Source: Corynebacterium sp. CNCTC7651
Lineage (GTDB): Bacteria > Actinomycetota > Actinomycetes > Mycobacteriales > Mycobacteriaceae
DNA length: 64,000 nucleotides
Direction: 5' to 3'
Assembly (NCBI RefSeq): GCF_021496665.1
Contig: NZ_CP071246.1
Span: 310,001-374,000, forward strand
A program made the translations under genes and the position numbers. The notes under the pieces were generated by a model. The model worked only from the letters and a program-made list of their open reading frames with translations. It was not told where the DNA came from and did not search any database. Positions within the stretch are counted from its first letter, which is position 1; every line of letters begins with the position of its first letter. Shown here in pieces: positions 28,524-37,215 of the stretch.

Positions 28524-28868
28524 TTGTCCGCAACGCGCGAGTTGCCGCAGGGGTTGTCATTGGACAACCCCCATGACTTGCGTAACCGTCCCTCCCCGCT
28601 GCCGCGGTGGGTGCAGTACGCGATGATCGTGGTGTTCGCCGCCGGGTTCATCGCGGCCTCCTTGTTTTCTGCGACGGAGCACTGGCGCCGCGCCACCTTC
28701 ACACTTGGGGCGACCATGGTGTGGGTGGCGCTCATGCGCCTGACCTGCGATTCGAAGGTGATCGGCCTGCTTGCGGTGCGCTCCCGGCGCTTCGACGTGC
28801 TCTTTTGCACCGCCGTAGGCGCAGGCATGATGTGGCTCGCGTACTCCGTGGACTCGCTGGGGTCCTAG
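28524..28868 (+). CDS. DUF3017-family membrane protein
   Basis: This roughly 114-aa protein has three hydrophobic segments (WVQYAMIVVFAAGFIAASLF, ATFTLGATMVWVALMRL, VLFCTAVGAGMMWLAYSV) and matches the small actinobacterial DUF3017 membrane family that often follows folD. I place the start at TTG 28524, one base after the folD stop; an ATG at 28464 inside folD is possible. Function unknown. Confidence 0.7.
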   Translation: MSATRELPQGLSLDNPHDLRNRPSPLPRWVQYAMIVVFAAGFIAASLFSATEHWRRATFTLGATMVWVALMRLTCDSKVIGLLAVRSRRFDVLFCTAVGAGMMWLAYSVDSLGS

Positions 28869-28968
28869 CACCGGTTGCTCGCAGCCACCCCGGCACAGCT
28901 TTTGATGGCAAAACATCAACACCTGTGGCAGGGACGCGCGCACCGCTAAGAGTGGTAATGGTGGAACG

Positions 28969-29628
28969 ATGAGCGAACCCGTCCTCGTCCTCGCCGACAT
29001 CCACCTCGGCCGCAAGCAGCACGGCGACAAAAAGACCGGCCCCGGCATCGAATGGGCGCTTGACGCACTCGAGCGGGGTGCCGCCTCCGGTGCCCAGCAC
29101 ATGGTGATGTTGGGAGACATCATCGACCGCAAGCGCTTCACCGACGCCACCTACGGCGAGGTCACCTGCTTCTTCGAGCGGGGGCTTTCGCTTTTCGACG
29201 ACTCCTTGTTCATCTCCGGCAACCACGACGTGCACCACGATCTCTCCGGCGTGATTCCAGGCGGCGTGGTGGTCGCAGGGATCCAACCGCAGACCGTGAG
29301 GGCAGGCGAGTGGGCGCTGCACACCGCCGCAGTTGAAATCGATCGAGATCCGCGACGCTTGGTTCCGGAATTTCCGGCAGCCGTCGAGGGGGCACCGAAT
29401 CTTGGCCTGCTGCATACCTCGGTGACAGGGGAATATTCCAACCACGACTGCCTGCCTTGCACGCTGGAGGAGCTGGAGCAGTGCGAATACGGTGCCTGGC
29501 TTCTCGGTCACGTGCACCAGCAGGTCACGCTTGCTAGCGATCCTTTTATTGGCTGGGTCGGCATGGGCAAGGCCTACATTGCCTCGGCGAGCGGAACGCG
29601 GGTGAAGGTTACGCCCCTCGATCGCTAG
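28969..29628 (+). CDS. Calcineurin-like metallophosphoesterase
   Basis: This 219-aa protein has the full set of metal-binding motifs: LADIHLG (D-x-H), MLGDIIDR (GD), SGNHDVHHD (GNHD), LLHTSV and LLGHVHQQ (GHxH). It resembles the SbcD/YfcE group; substrate unknown. It ends 4 nt inside the converging metX gene. The upstream region (28869-28968) holds only a weak hairpin (28902-28919). Confidence 0.85.
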   Translation: MSEPVLVLADIHLGRKQHGDKKTGPGIEWALDALERGAASGAQHMVMLGDIIDRKRFTDATYGEVTCFFERGLSLFDDSLFISGNHDVHHDLSGVIPGGVVVAGIQPQTVRAGEWALHTAAVEIDRDPRRLVPEFPAAVEGAPNLGLLHTSVTGEYSNHDCLPCTLEELEQCEYGAWLLGHVHQQVTLASDPFIGWVGMGKAYIASASGTRVKVTPLDR

Positions 29629-30782
29629 ATCGCGTAAACGCCGCGGACCGCGTCGACCTCGCGTCCGGACGGGGTCTGCTCCGTCAGCGTGATGAAGTTG
29701 CGCAGTATGCGGTCCATCTGCCGCGCCTCCACCAAGAACGCGTCGTGGCCGACGGGGGAGGAGAGCTTGGCCATCGCCAGCAGGTTGCCCAGGTTGCGGG
29801 AAAGGTGTTCCTGCTGGTGGTAGGGGTAGAGGATGTCCGTATCCACGCCCACCACCATGGTGGGCACGTTGATGGAGTGCAGCGCCTTGTTCAAGCCCCC
29901 GCGGCCGCGCCCCACGTCGTGGCGGTTCAGCGCCTCGGTGAGGGCGACGTAGCAGGCGGCGTCGAAACGCTCGGTGAGCTTCCTGCCCTGGTGCTCGAGG
30001 TAGCTCTGGACGGCGAAGCGCTGGTCGTCTGCGCGGAACGCCCCGAGCGGGTTCTCGCCGGGTTGGGAGGATGTGCCGAAGCGTTCGTCGATCTCCAGCT
30101 CGCCGCGGTAGGTGAGGTGGGCGATGCGGCGCGCTGCGGCTAGACCCGCATCGGGGGAAACACCGGCCGCGAAGTAGTCGCCGCCGTGCCAGTCCGGGTC
30201 GCGCGTAATGGCGCCGATCTGGGCGGACTGGATGCCGATCTGCCACGCGCTCGCACGGGCGGAGACGGCGATGACCAGCGCGAAGCCCACACGGTCCGGG
30301 TAGAGCAGGGTCCACTCAAGCGTGCGGGCCCCACCCATGGATCCGCCCAGCACCGCGTGCACGCGGCCGATACCGATTGCGTCGAGCGCCATGGCTTCGG
30401 CCGCCACCATGTCCCGGATGGAGATGGCGGGGAAGCGCGACCCCCATTTTCCTCCGTCCGGGTGTTCGCTGGCCGGGCCGGTTGAGCCGTAGCAGGAGCC
30501 GATGGCGTTGGTGCACACCACGCACCAGCGGTCCGTGTCCAGCGCCTTGCCGGGGCCTACGACCTCGCACCACCATTCGTCCGCGCTGGCATCGCCCGTC
30601 AGCGCGTGCTCCACCAAGAGCACGTTGTTCTCACCGTCCGGCTTGCCGCGCAGCTCCCCCCAGCGGCGGTACGCAATCTCCACGCCGGTGATGGTGGCGC
30701 CAGCCTCGGTCCGCACATCGCCGATGGAAACGACTACCGGGCCTTCCCCATCGGGAATGGTATGCAGTGCAGGTGTAGTCAT
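29625..30782 (-). CDS. metX: Homoserine O-acetyltransferase
   Basis: This 385-aa alpha/beta-hydrolase acetylates homoserine, the first committed step of methionine synthesis. It has the nucleophile Ser148 in the elbow GGSMGGARTLEW, the entry motif ALTGDASADEWW and a C-terminal VGHDAFLVEARQMD with the Asp/His of the triad. The start MTTPALH (30782) is chosen because TACGAT ends 7 nt upstream; a start six codons earlier is possible. An McbR-like operator lies just upstream, matching that of metQNI. Confidence 0.94.
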   Translation of the reverse strand: MTTPALHTIPDGEGPVVVSIGDVRTEAGATITGVEIAYRRWGELRGKPDGENNVLLVEHALTGDASADEWWCEVVGPGKALDTDRWCVVCTNAIGSCYGSTGPASEHPDGGKWGSRFPAISIRDMVAAEAMALDAIGIGRVHAVLGGSMGGARTLEWTLLYPDRVGFALVIAVSARASAWQIGIQSAQIGAITRDPDWHGGDYFAAGVSPDAGLAAARRIAHLTYRGELEIDERFGTSSQPGENPLGAFRADDQRFAVQSYLEHQGRKLTERFDAACYVALTEALNRHDVGRGRGGLNKALHSINVPTMVVGVDTDILYPYHQQEHLSRNLGNLLAMAKLSSPVGHDAFLVEARQMDRILRNFITLTEQTPSGREVDAVRGVYAI

Positions 30783-30789
30783 GGGGCTA

Positions 30790-30828
30790 ATCGTAGGCAA
30801 TTTGCCAGATAGTGAACAAAGCTGTCTA
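30790..30828 (-). promoter_or_regulatory. metX leaderless promoter with McbR-like operator
   Basis: The -10 element TACGAT (30795-30790) ends 7 nt before the metX ATG. TAGAC-N6-GTTCA (30828-30813, minus strand) covers the -35 region. It has the same half-sites as the site before metQ. Confidence 0.6.
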
Positions 30829-30852
30829 TATTATATTCCTAGTCCAGAACCA

Positions 30853-30879
30853 GAAAACGGCCACCGAAATGGTGGCCGT
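30853..30879 (-). terminator. Intrinsic terminator of the 58-aa gene
   Basis: On the minus strand, a 9-bp stem (ACGGCCACC / GGTGGCCGT, 5-nt loop) is followed by TTTTC. It lies about 23 bp after the stop codon of the small gene at 30902-31078 and upstream of the metX promoter, so it can only serve a transcript coming from the right. Confidence 0.7.
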
Positions 30880-30901
30880 CCCTGTGCATTGATCTAGCGC
30901 G

Positions 30902-31078
30902 CTAGGCGCCGCCGTAACGTTCGTTCAGAATCAAAGGAGCAAGCTCAACGGGCTCAATGCTTTCACCCCAGGCGGGGACGTTCCCACTTGGAGACCGTCC
31001 GTTTTGTCTGCCGTTTTGCAGCAAGCGGTCTATCTTGCGGGTTGGGGGCTGAAGAATAGTGCAAATGCCCCAGCTCAC
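30902..31078 (-). CDS. Unrecognised 58-aa protein with its own terminator
   Basis: A GTG-initiated frame of 59 codons encodes MSWGICTILQ... and ends in EPVELAPLILNERYGGA. A Shine-Dalgarno GGAGG lies 10 nt before the GTG, and an intrinsic terminator follows the stop codon. These two flanking signals make it more credible than a chance frame. The protein has no membrane segment; the middle is rich in Arg, Asn, Gly and Gln (KIDRLLQNGRQNGRSPSGN). I recognise no family. It is divergent from ppc and upstream of metX. Confidence 0.55.
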   Translation of the reverse strand: MSWGICTILQPPTRKIDRLLQNGRQNGRSPSGNVPAWGESIEPVELAPLILNERYGGA

Positions 31079-31183
31079 GATAGTGTGACCTCCGATTCCG
31101 AGACAGGGGAGTGGAACTTGGCTACTTTGACTAGCACGTCACACCCATGACGTCTTGTCGCGCCGTACTTGAAGGAAGCCTCC

Positions 31184-33838
31184 GTGTCTGTCCAGCCCGC
31201 CGATCACGTCCGTGAAGACATCCGACTCCTTGGCCGGGTGCTCGGCCGTGTGATCGCCAAGCAGGAAGGGCAGGAGATCTTCGACTTGGTCGAATCCACC
31301 CGCCGCGCCGCCTTCGACATCTCCCACGGGGATGCCGCCCCGGAAGATCTGCTCGCAGTCTTCCACGACATGGACATCACCAAAATGAACCTCGTTGCAC
31401 GCGCTTTCAGCCACTTCGCGCTGCTGACCAACTTGGTTGAGGACTTAGATGACGAGAAAGTTGCCGCACCGGTCTCGTTGCGCACCAGCTTCGCCCACCT
31501 CAAAGACAGTGGTGTGGACGCTGACAAGGTCGCCGAACTCATCAGCGGGGCGCAGGTCTCCCCGGTGCTCACCGCACACCCGACTGAGACCCGTCGCCGC
31601 ACCGTCTTCGACACCCAGACCCACATCAAACGCCTGCTGAGTGAACTCCATGCCGGTGCCGACCCGGCAGCCATCGAACGCGAGATGGAGCTGCGCATGA
31701 CCCTGATGTGGCAGACCGCGCTTATCCGCATCGCGCGCCCGCGCCTCGAGGACGAAATTGATGTCGGCCTGCGCTACTACAAGCTCTCTCTGCTTGAGCA
31801 GATCCCGGCCCTCAACCGCGCGATCCGCTACGAGCTGCGCGACACCTTCGAACGCGACCTCGAGCTCACCCCCGTCGTGCGCCCCGGCTCCTGGATCGGC
31901 GGCGACCATGACGGCAACCCGTACGTGAATGCAGACACTCTCACGTATGCCACCCGCCAAGCCGCCGATGCCGTGCTCGGCTACTACGTCGACGAGCTGG
32001 GCGAGTTGGAGCGCGAGCTGTCCCTCTCAGACCGCTACTCCACCTCATCGGAGGAGCTTTCCAAGCTTGCCGAGTCCGCGAACAACACCGCCGAGTCCCG
32101 CGTCGACGAGCCCTACCGCCGCGCCATTTACGGCATCCGCCACCGCGTCGCCGCGACCCGCGAAGTACTCGCCGGCGAGCCGAGAACCGGCGAACATCTG
32201 CCGTATGCGGACCCGGGTGAGCTGCTTGCAGACTTGGACGTGATCGATGCCTCCCTGCGTGCGCACGGCGGCGCCATTATTGCAGACGACCGGCTGGGCC
32301 GCCTGCGCTCTGCGGTGACCACCTTCGGTTTCCACCTGTACACGCTAGACCTGCGCCAAAACTCCGAATCCTTTGAAAAGGTCGTGGCTGAAGTACTGAG
32401 CGTTGCCGGCGTGTGCGAGGACTACGCGTCGCTTATGGAGGAAGACCGCGTGGAGGTGCTCGTCGAGGAGCTGCGCACCCCGCGCCCGCTGCTGCGCGCC
32501 GAGGCCCAGCTTAGTGATGACACACGCAAGGAAATGGGCATCCTCGCCGCCGCTGCCCGCGCCGTGCAAGACCTCGGCCAGGGCGCGATCGCGCAGTGCA
32601 TTATCGCCATGACCGGGGCCGTCTCCGACATCCTCGAACCCATGGTCCTGCTTAAGGAAGTTGGTCTGAATGGTGTCAACGTCGTCCCGTTGTTTGAAAC
32701 CATCGAAGACCTTGCGCACGGCGCCCGCATCCTCGAAGACCTTTGGTCGCTCCCGTTCTACCGCGAACACCTCCGCGCCCGCGGCGATGTCCAGGAGGTC
32801 ATGCTCGGTTACTCCGACTCCAACAAGGACGGCGGCTATTTGCAAGCGAACTGGGCTCTTTACGACGCCGAACTCGCCCTCGTCGAACTCTGCAACCGCC
32901 ACGGCATCCACCTTCGACTCGCGCACGGCCGCGGCGGGGCAGTCGGCCGCGGCGGCGGGCCCACGTACGACGCCATCCTCGCCCAACCCAAGGGCGCTGT
33001 CGCCGGCTCCATCCGAATCACCGAACAAGGCGAGATCATCTCCGCCAAGTACGGCTCGCCCGAGACCGCGCGCCGCCACCTCGAGGCTTTGGTTGCCGGC
33101 ACTCTTGAGGCCTCCCTCCTGGATACCGAACCTATCGAAGACCCGACCCGCGCTTACGACATCATGCGTACGCTTGCCGCCTACTCCGGCGAAAAGTACA
33201 AAGAACTCATCGGCGACCCTGGCTTTATTGGCTATTTCACCCAGTCCACCCCGTTGCACGAGATCGGCGAGCTCAACCTCGGCTCCCGCCCGGCGTCGCG
33301 CAAACAGACCACGGCGATCTCCGACCTTCGCGCCATCCCTTGGGTGCTGTCCTGGGCGCAGTCGCGCACCAACGTGCCGGGCTGGTTCGGCGTCGGCACC
33401 GCGGTCGAGCGCTGGGCGGGCGAGAGTGAAGAGCGCTGGGAGGACCTGCGCGAGCTCTACCGCGACTGGCCTTTTTTCCGCTCCGTGCTGTCCAACATGG
33501 CCCAAGTCATGGCCAAGGCGGAGATGTCGCTAGCCCGCCTCTATGCCGACCTAGTGGAGGACCGCGAGGTAGCCGAACGCATTTACACGCTCATCGCCGA
33601 TGAATTCCAGCGCACCAAGGTGGTTTACTTCCGCATCACCGGGCATACGGACCTTGTAGCCGAAAACCAGCGCCAGGCCCGATCCCTGAAACGTCGCTAC
33701 CCCTACCTCCTGCCGCTCAACGCTATCCAGCTCGAGCTGCTTCGCCGCTACCGCGCCGGCGACGAGACCTTCCTCGTCTCCAAGACGATTCAGGTCACCA
33801 TGAACGGGCTCGCCACCGCCCTGCGCAACGCGGGGTAG
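31184..33838 (+). CDS. ppc: Phosphoenolpyruvate carboxylase
   Basis: This 884-aa anaplerotic enzyme carboxylates PEP to oxaloacetate. Signature motifs are VLTAHPTETRRRT (catalytic His), GSWIGGDHDGNPYV, GYSDSNKDGGYLQANW, the RNA-like loop LRLAHGRGGAVGRGGGP and the C-terminal MNGLATALRNAG. The GTG at 31184 is preferred to the TTG at 31169, since GAAGGA lies 8 nt upstream. The last 80 bp and about 150 bp of downstream sequence are repeated at 37.2-37.45 kb, on the far side of an ABC-transporter cassette. Confidence 0.96.
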   Translation: MSVQPADHVREDIRLLGRVLGRVIAKQEGQEIFDLVESTRRAAFDISHGDAAPEDLLAVFHDMDITKMNLVARAFSHFALLTNLVEDLDDEKVAAPVSLRTSFAHLKDSGVDADKVAELISGAQVSPVLTAHPTETRRRTVFDTQTHIKRLLSELHAGADPAAIEREMELRMTLMWQTALIRIARPRLEDEIDVGLRYYKLSLLEQIPALNRAIRYELRDTFERDLELTPVVRPGSWIGGDHDGNPYVNADTLTYATRQAADAVLGYYVDELGELERELSLSDRYSTSSEELSKLAESANNTAESRVDEPYRRAIYGIRHRVAATREVLAGEPRTGEHLPYADPGELLADLDVIDASLRAHGGAIIADDRLGRLRSAVTTFGFHLYTLDLRQNSESFEKVVAEVLSVAGVCEDYASLMEEDRVEVLVEELRTPRPLLRAEAQLSDDTRKEMGILAAAARAVQDLGQGAIAQCIIAMTGAVSDILEPMVLLKEVGLNGVNVVPLFETIEDLAHGARILEDLWSLPFYREHLRARGDVQEVMLGYSDSNKDGGYLQANWALYDAELALVELCNRHGIHLRLAHGRGGAVGRGGGPTYDAILAQPKGAVAGSIRITEQGEIISAKYGSPETARRHLEALVAGTLEASLLDTEPIEDPTRAYDIMRTLAAYSGEKYKELIGDPGFIGYFTQSTPLHEIGELNLGSRPASRKQTTAISDLRAIPWVLSWAQSRTNVPGWFGVGTAVERWAGESEERWEDLRELYRDWPFFRSVLSNMAQVMAKAEMSLARLYADLVEDREVAERIYTLIADEFQRTKVVYFRITGHTDLVAENQRQARSLKRRYPYLLPLNAIQLELLRRYRAGDETFLVSKTIQVTMNGLATALRNAG

Positions 33839-33985
33839 GTTTCTGCGGCTGGGGCGCGGGGTGGATCCCCTGCAACCCGCTTCAGAAGCAAGAAAGAGGC
33901 AAGAAAAAGTTTCTCCAGGTAGGAGAATCTTTCGAGCGGTTTTAGGGCTGTTCTGGCGCCCTTTTCCGGTTACGGAGCAATAAAG
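33757..33985 (+). repeat. ppc 3' end plus downstream flank, first copy
   Basis: From the codons for DETFLVSKTIQVTMNG through the stop codon, and on to GGTTACGGAGCAA, this segment aligns to 37216-37450 with substitutions and small gaps. It bounds the ABC-transporter insert on the left. Confidence 0.8.
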
Positions 33986-34384
33986 ATTTTGAGCCTACGG
34001 GCCCAGGGATGAACGTGTGACTGATCTGCTTTGGGTGCTCCTGTTCGGTTTTGGGAAGTTGTCCGTATTGGCGGCCTCTTTTGGCCGCGAGGTTCTTTCA
34101 GGAAGGGGCGAAACGTAGATGACAATCAGTCACACCGGTCGATGATGGAGGGATGTACCGATGAGCAATCGTGAAGGCGGTATCCCGCGCTAAAGGACGC
34201 GACCATGCGTGAGCAGCTGTCGCTCCACCGTGCCTGGGAAGCCCAAACTGGCAACGATTGAAATCGGTTAGTGCCGTAAGTCACATAGGTAGGTTTTCCT
34301 ACTTGTGTAACATAAATCTGAGTGTGATAATTACCACACGGCGAAAGCCCCTTCGCCGCTGAATGCCTACCGATGGGGGGAACC
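33986..34384. other. Intergenic region before the ABC exporter
   Basis: No credible gene. It contains a hairpin GCGGCC-N6-GGCCGC (34071-34088) without a T-tract, an imperfect inverted repeat around 34284-34307 (TAGGTAGG ... CCTACTTG) that may be an operator, and a stem CGGCGAA / TTCGCCG near 34338-34357. A 96-codon minus-strand frame here is judged spurious. Lower GC than the core genes. Confidence 0.4.
34303..34331 (+). promoter_or_regulatory. Promoter of the ABC exporter operon
   Basis: -35 TTGTGT (34303-34308), 17-bp spacer, -10 GATAAT (34326-34331). The -35 overlaps the right arm of an imperfect inverted repeat, a possible operator. Confidence 0.55.
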
Positions 34385-34438
34385 ATGAACTGGGCAATGA
34401 GTCCTTCTACCGCCATTGCTAGAGCATGTCTCTTCTGA
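34385..34438 (+). CDS. Possible 17-aa leader peptide overlapping the permease start
   Basis: ATG 34385 follows GGGGGGAACC, a usable Shine-Dalgarno, and encodes MNWAMSPSTAIARACLF, ending 10 nt inside the permease gene. The permease ATG has no good ribosome binding site of its own, so reading of this short frame may deliver ribosomes to it. Confidence 0.3.
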   Translation: MNWAMSPSTAIARACLF

Positions 34439-36414
34439 AATCAGGCCTATTAGCCGTGGGGATAGTCGCCACGGCCATTCTGGCGACTACCGTGGCTTTC
34501 CTCGGCGCGAGGCTTTACTCAGCGATCGATGGTCACCTGGGTGAGTACGGGGTACAGGTGGAATCAGATCGCACCGCTTCGGAGCGTGCGAGTTTCTATT
34601 CCGAGCTGGCCGAGTTTGCGCGAAGCAATGACTTCGATATCGCGATTAACTACTCGTCGCTCGCTGCCTCTGGTGGTGAGCAGCGAGTCTACTCATCCTC
34701 GCTTCCGCCTAACGGCGGTCGGATGGAACGGCCGCGCTTTGAACGCGGGGAAGTTGACATATTTTATCCGCTGGAAGACTTTCCATACTCTGATCCAAGG
34801 CAACCTCTCCATCTCAAAGGGTCTGCGACGGACGAGCAACACTTGCTGCGGTGGTTAGCCGAACAGGGGCTCGACGCGGTGCCTCTTACCAGTTACTTCT
34901 CCGAAATCTTTGCATCTTCGACAATTCCCATTCTGCTGATCCTATCTGTGCTCCTGTGTCTGGTACTAGGCGCGGGCCATGTCATTGCCCGCTCGCGGGA
35001 GGTCGGTGTTCATCGACTGCTTGGGCTCAGCGTCGCAGAAACGACCCGTATTGAAATTCAGCGCCAAAGCGTTGCCCTTACGATCGCCTACCTCGGAAGC
35101 CCACTGATTGTTGCTGGCCTTCTTTATGCCTACAACGGGTGGGCGGAGAGCTGGGTATTTTGGAGAATGTATTTCACGATCAGCGTGATTCTGTCTGTGT
35201 GTTTGCTCGTTGGCTACCTAGGTGGGCAGTTTCTGGTTCGCAGGACATCGATACCGCAATCCATCAAGGGCAAGATCCACGCGCGGCCAATTCTCTATTC
35301 CCTGACTGCCGTCCGCGGAGTGACCCTGGTTGCTGCGCTCAGTGTGGTTGCAACCTTGGTTGGGTTTTCTGCGGAACTCGAGGCGCGTCACCGCTTGCAG
35401 GGGCTGTGGGATGCTCACCGTGGGCCGCAAGAGTTGGCGTTGAACGTCAACACGGCTTTCGAAGACTGGTCAGATACAGAGACCGCAGCGCCATTCCGGG
35501 TTGCCGACGAGGCGGGAGACGTGCTCCTCGTTGATCCTTATTGGATTACATGGCCCGTGGAATTAGAGGCACCAGTCCTATTAGCGAACCAGGAATTCGC
35601 GAGACAGGCGGGAGTGTCGATGTTGGATGGTGCTGCAGTGACGGTCTGCTCGCCGGGAGAAACGTCGGTGCACTCGAGAAACGTGATCGAGGATTCGCTC
35701 GAATTCGAGGCCGGCTATGCCAATGAACCAGCGCCCGACATAGAGTGGCGGGACGGTTGCAGCTTAGGCTCGGTATTCACCTATGACGTTAACTACCGTC
35801 CGCAAGTCGATAACCCGATTCTCGTCATACTCCCGCGTGGCCTCGCTCCGTTGGGCGACCACAACTTGATGTCAAAGGTATCCCAGCAAGTCCTTCTAAC
35901 TGTCTCCCCTGACGTACCTTCGCAAATGTTGAAGGGCGCTACTGGGAACACACTTGCTTTCTTTAGACCGCGTGAAGACTCATGGCAGGCGAGCATTCGC
36001 ACCGCCGAGCAGAATGTGGCTCTGTGGGGGCTGAATGGTTTTGCATCAGTCCTGCTTGTGACGGTCTTGGTCGGAGCCACGGTCCTTACTTTTCGCGTCA
36101 CCTACCGGCGCAAAATCCACGTTGCCTATGTTTGTGGGCGAAGCCCTTGGTGGGTTGCAAAAGAAGCAGTAGCTATCGAAGTTGCATTCTTCCTAGCCAC
36201 GATTGGTTGGCTGCTTTATAAGGTTCGCGATCATTGGATTCAAGCCGAGAGCCGCGTGCCGTCAACCTGGAGTATCGGGTTTGAACATCAATGGTCGCCA
36301 TCCACCATCGTCGCAGTAGTAGGTTTCGGCGCAGTATGGTTCATGGTTTCTGTGGGGTTGATGCTCAAAGCTGCTTCGCGGTGGGATGCAAGAGGAGGTA
36401 CGGAACCGCAATGA
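34426..36414 (+). CDS. FtsX-like ABC permease, bacteriocin-associated type
   Basis: This 662-aa membrane protein has an N-terminal helix (10-30), a large extracytoplasmic domain, a helix bundle at about 170-290, a second extracytoplasmic domain, and further helices at about 535-560, 580-600 and 625-645. The layout resembles the DUF1430/bacteriocin-associated and FtsX/MacB-like permeases. The next gene, overlapping by 4 nt, encodes the ATPase. Peptide export or resistance to antimicrobial peptides is a reasonable inference. The cassette has lower GC than its surroundings and is flanked by two copies of the ppc 3' region. Confidence 0.75.
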   Translation: MSLLKSGLLAVGIVATAILATTVAFLGARLYSAIDGHLGEYGVQVESDRTASERASFYSELAEFARSNDFDIAINYSSLAASGGEQRVYSSSLPPNGGRMERPRFERGEVDIFYPLEDFPYSDPRQPLHLKGSATDEQHLLRWLAEQGLDAVPLTSYFSEIFASSTIPILLILSVLLCLVLGAGHVIARSREVGVHRLLGLSVAETTRIEIQRQSVALTIAYLGSPLIVAGLLYAYNGWAESWVFWRMYFTISVILSVCLLVGYLGGQFLVRRTSIPQSIKGKIHARPILYSLTAVRGVTLVAALSVVATLVGFSAELEARHRLQGLWDAHRGPQELALNVNTAFEDWSDTETAAPFRVADEAGDVLLVDPYWITWPVELEAPVLLANQEFARQAGVSMLDGAAVTVCSPGETSVHSRNVIEDSLEFEAGYANEPAPDIEWRDGCSLGSVFTYDVNYRPQVDNPILVILPRGLAPLGDHNLMSKVSQQVLLTVSPDVPSQMLKGATGNTLAFFRPREDSWQASIRTAEQNVALWGLNGFASVLLVTVLVGATVLTFRVTYRRKIHVAYVCGRSPWWVAKEAVAIEVAFFLATIGWLLYKVRDHWIQAESRVPSTWSIGFEHQWSPSTIVAVVGFGAVWFMVSVGLMLKAASRWDARGGTEPQ

Positions 36415-37025
36415 CAATTCAGGTAAACGAAGTATCCTGCGCATTTGGCGAGCGGACGGTTTTGCAAGCTTTCACAGCCACGTTTAGGGCAGGTCGAATC
36501 ACGGCGCTCACAGGGCCCTCCGGCAGCGGCAAGACAACCTTGCTCAATATGTTAGGTGGGCTGACCACGCCGGATTCGGGGACGATCGAGTTCGAGGGGC
36601 TCGACATCGCATCTATGAATTCGCGCGCACGTCGCAAATTTCGGCGATCAAACGTCGGATATCTGTTTCAGGACTACGGTTTGGTCTCCGATCTCTCTGT
36701 GATGGAGAACATCAAGATCGCTGTCCCCCGCGTCTCCCGCGAAACAATGGAGGCGGCGCTGAATGAAGTCGGACTTGGCGGATCCGAGAAGCGAACGGTG
36801 AGCGAACTTTCTGGTGGTGAACAACAACGCATCGCTTTGGCACGAGTCATTCTCGCGCAGCCGAAAATAGTGTTAGCAGATGAGCCAACCGGAGCCCTCG
36901 ATAAAGCAAATGCGCAACTCGTTCTTAAGCATCTACGCCATTTTGCTCAGAAAGGCGCAGTAGTCGTCGTAGCCACCCATTCTGCGTTTATCTCCAATAA
37001 TTCAGATGAGGTAGTGGAGCTCTGA
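36411..37025 (+). CDS. ABC transporter ATP-binding protein (MacB/LolD type)
   Basis: This 204-aa ATPase has Walker A GPSGSGKTTLL, Q-loop YLFQDYGLV, signature LSGGEQQRIALAR, Walker B IVLADEPTGALD and H-loop VVVATHSAF. It is typical of partners of FtsX-like permeases. The ATG overlaps the permease stop (ATGA). Longer in-frame starts lie inside the permease and are rejected. Confidence 0.9.
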   Translation: MTIQVNEVSCAFGERTVLQAFTATFRAGRITALTGPSGSGKTTLLNMLGGLTTPDSGTIEFEGLDIASMNSRARRKFRRSNVGYLFQDYGLVSDLSVMENIKIAVPRVSRETMEAALNEVGLGGSEKRTVSELSGGEQQRIALARVILAQPKIVLADEPTGALDKANAQLVLKHLRHFAQKGAVVVVATHSAFISNNSDEVVEL

Positions 37026-37075
37026 TGTAGCGGAAAAATATAGCTGGGATCGAGCGTCACCCCTGTACTTGTCGG

Positions 37076-37190
37076 ATGCGCAGTCGTTTGGTGACGCGTA
37101 GGCAGCACCCAGCGACTACGGGAGGGGTGGCGTTTGGGGATGGAAGGCGAAACTGGGCTGATCAACGTGGCTGTCTCGGTCGGGCACAGC
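37076..37190 (+). pseudogene. Degraded dnaE2-like OB-fold fragment
   Basis: Reading from 37077 gives MRSRLVTRRQHPATTGGVAF, which lines up with VVTHRQAPKTAGGVTF of DnaE2 (22.27-22.31 kb). After a frameshift, GMEGETGLINVAVSVG lines up with GMEDETGLINVVIPVG. About 37 residues are covered. The fragment is joined directly to a copy of the ppc 3' end. Confidence 0.7.
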
Positions 37191-37215
37191 GCTTCCCAGC
37201 CGGCTAACGCCGGTG

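Noticed and set aside
34071..34088. Hairpin GCGGCC-N6-GGCCGC as a ppc terminator
   Set aside because: There is no T-tract after the stem and it lies more than 230 bp from the ppc stop codon.
34126..34416. 96-codon minus-strand frame before the ABC permease
   Set aside because: No ribosome binding site, cysteine-rich and low-complexity composition, and it covers the promoter and inverted repeats of the operon on the other strand.
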